Origin: Ktedonobacteraceae bacterium
Lineage (GTDB): Bacteria; Chloroflexota; Ktedonobacteria; Ktedonobacterales; Ktedonobacteraceae
DNA length: 12,998 nt
Assembly: GCA_017354095.1 (NCBI GenBank)
Contig: JAFMRP010000043.1
Span: 1 to 12,998, forward strand
Reading direction: 5' to 3'
Shown here: positions 12,998 through 12,998 of the stretch, piece by piece
Numbering within the stretch: position 1 is the first letter of the stretch
Layout: each line of letters begins with the position of its first letter
Made by a program: the position numbers and the translations under genes
Notes under the pieces: generated by a model
Databases searched by the model: none
The model's input: only the letters and a program-made list of their open reading frames with translations
Told to the model about the DNA's origin: nothing

Positions 12998-12998
12998 C

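Overview
The window (about 13 kb, moderate GC, no rRNA, phage, insertion sequence or CRISPR) reads as ordinary chromosome of a bacterium with sigma-70-type promoters, Shine-Dalgarno sites and occasional GTG/TTG starts. A bacterial Cdc48/VAT-type double AAA+ ATPase, a soluble GAF-PAS histidine kinase with no adjacent response regulator, a luciferase-like flavin oxidoreductase and a NudC-type Nudix enzyme together suggest a terrestrial Chloroflexota, perhaps Ktedonobacteria. This is inference from gene content and style; no rRNA or marker protein proves it.

Layout. 1-414 (-): 5' part of a luciferase-like monooxygenase that runs off the left edge. 765-2012 (+): bicupin oxalate decarboxylase with a Tat-like export signal. 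2365-4042 (+): a two-gene unit of a NudC-like NAD(H) pyrophosphatase and an endonuclease/exonuclease/phosphatase-fold hydrolase 16 bases apart. 4295-6907 (+): an 870-residue Cdc48-like AAA+ ATPase with its own TATAAT promoter and a clear intrinsic terminator. 7315-9465 (+): a two-gene unit of an unrecognised 125-residue helical protein and a cytosolic GAF-PAS-HisKA-HATPase kinase, again with a good promoter. 9473-9991 (-): a membrane protein convergent with the kinase, with its own promoter. 10117-10767 (-): protein-L-isoaspartate O-methyltransferase. 10880-10951 (-): tRNA-Val(CAC) with a near-perfect promoter. 11253-11732 (+): YbaK-type aminoacyl-tRNA deacylase. 11927-12307 (+): two-helix membrane protein. 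12419-12955 (-): O6-alkylguanine-DNA alkyltransferase.

Several genes share a repair or quality-control theme: isoaspartate repair, DNA dealkylation, mischarged-tRNA editing, an unfoldase and a Nudix hydrolase. They sit in separate transcription units on both strands, so this looks like a housekeeping neighbourhood and not one system. The two genuine operon-like pairs are nudC-EEP and the small helical protein with the kinase.

I found no convincing undescribed multi-gene system. The most distinctive observations are an inverted 22-base copy of part of tRNA-Val upstream of that tRNA, lying inside mutually exclusive hairpins; an exported oxalate decarboxylase that keeps the N-domain lid glutamate but has apparently lost the C-domain glutamate; a Cdc48-type ATPase with a basic, aromatic amphipathic tail; and an unrecognised small protein tightly coupled to an orphan kinase.
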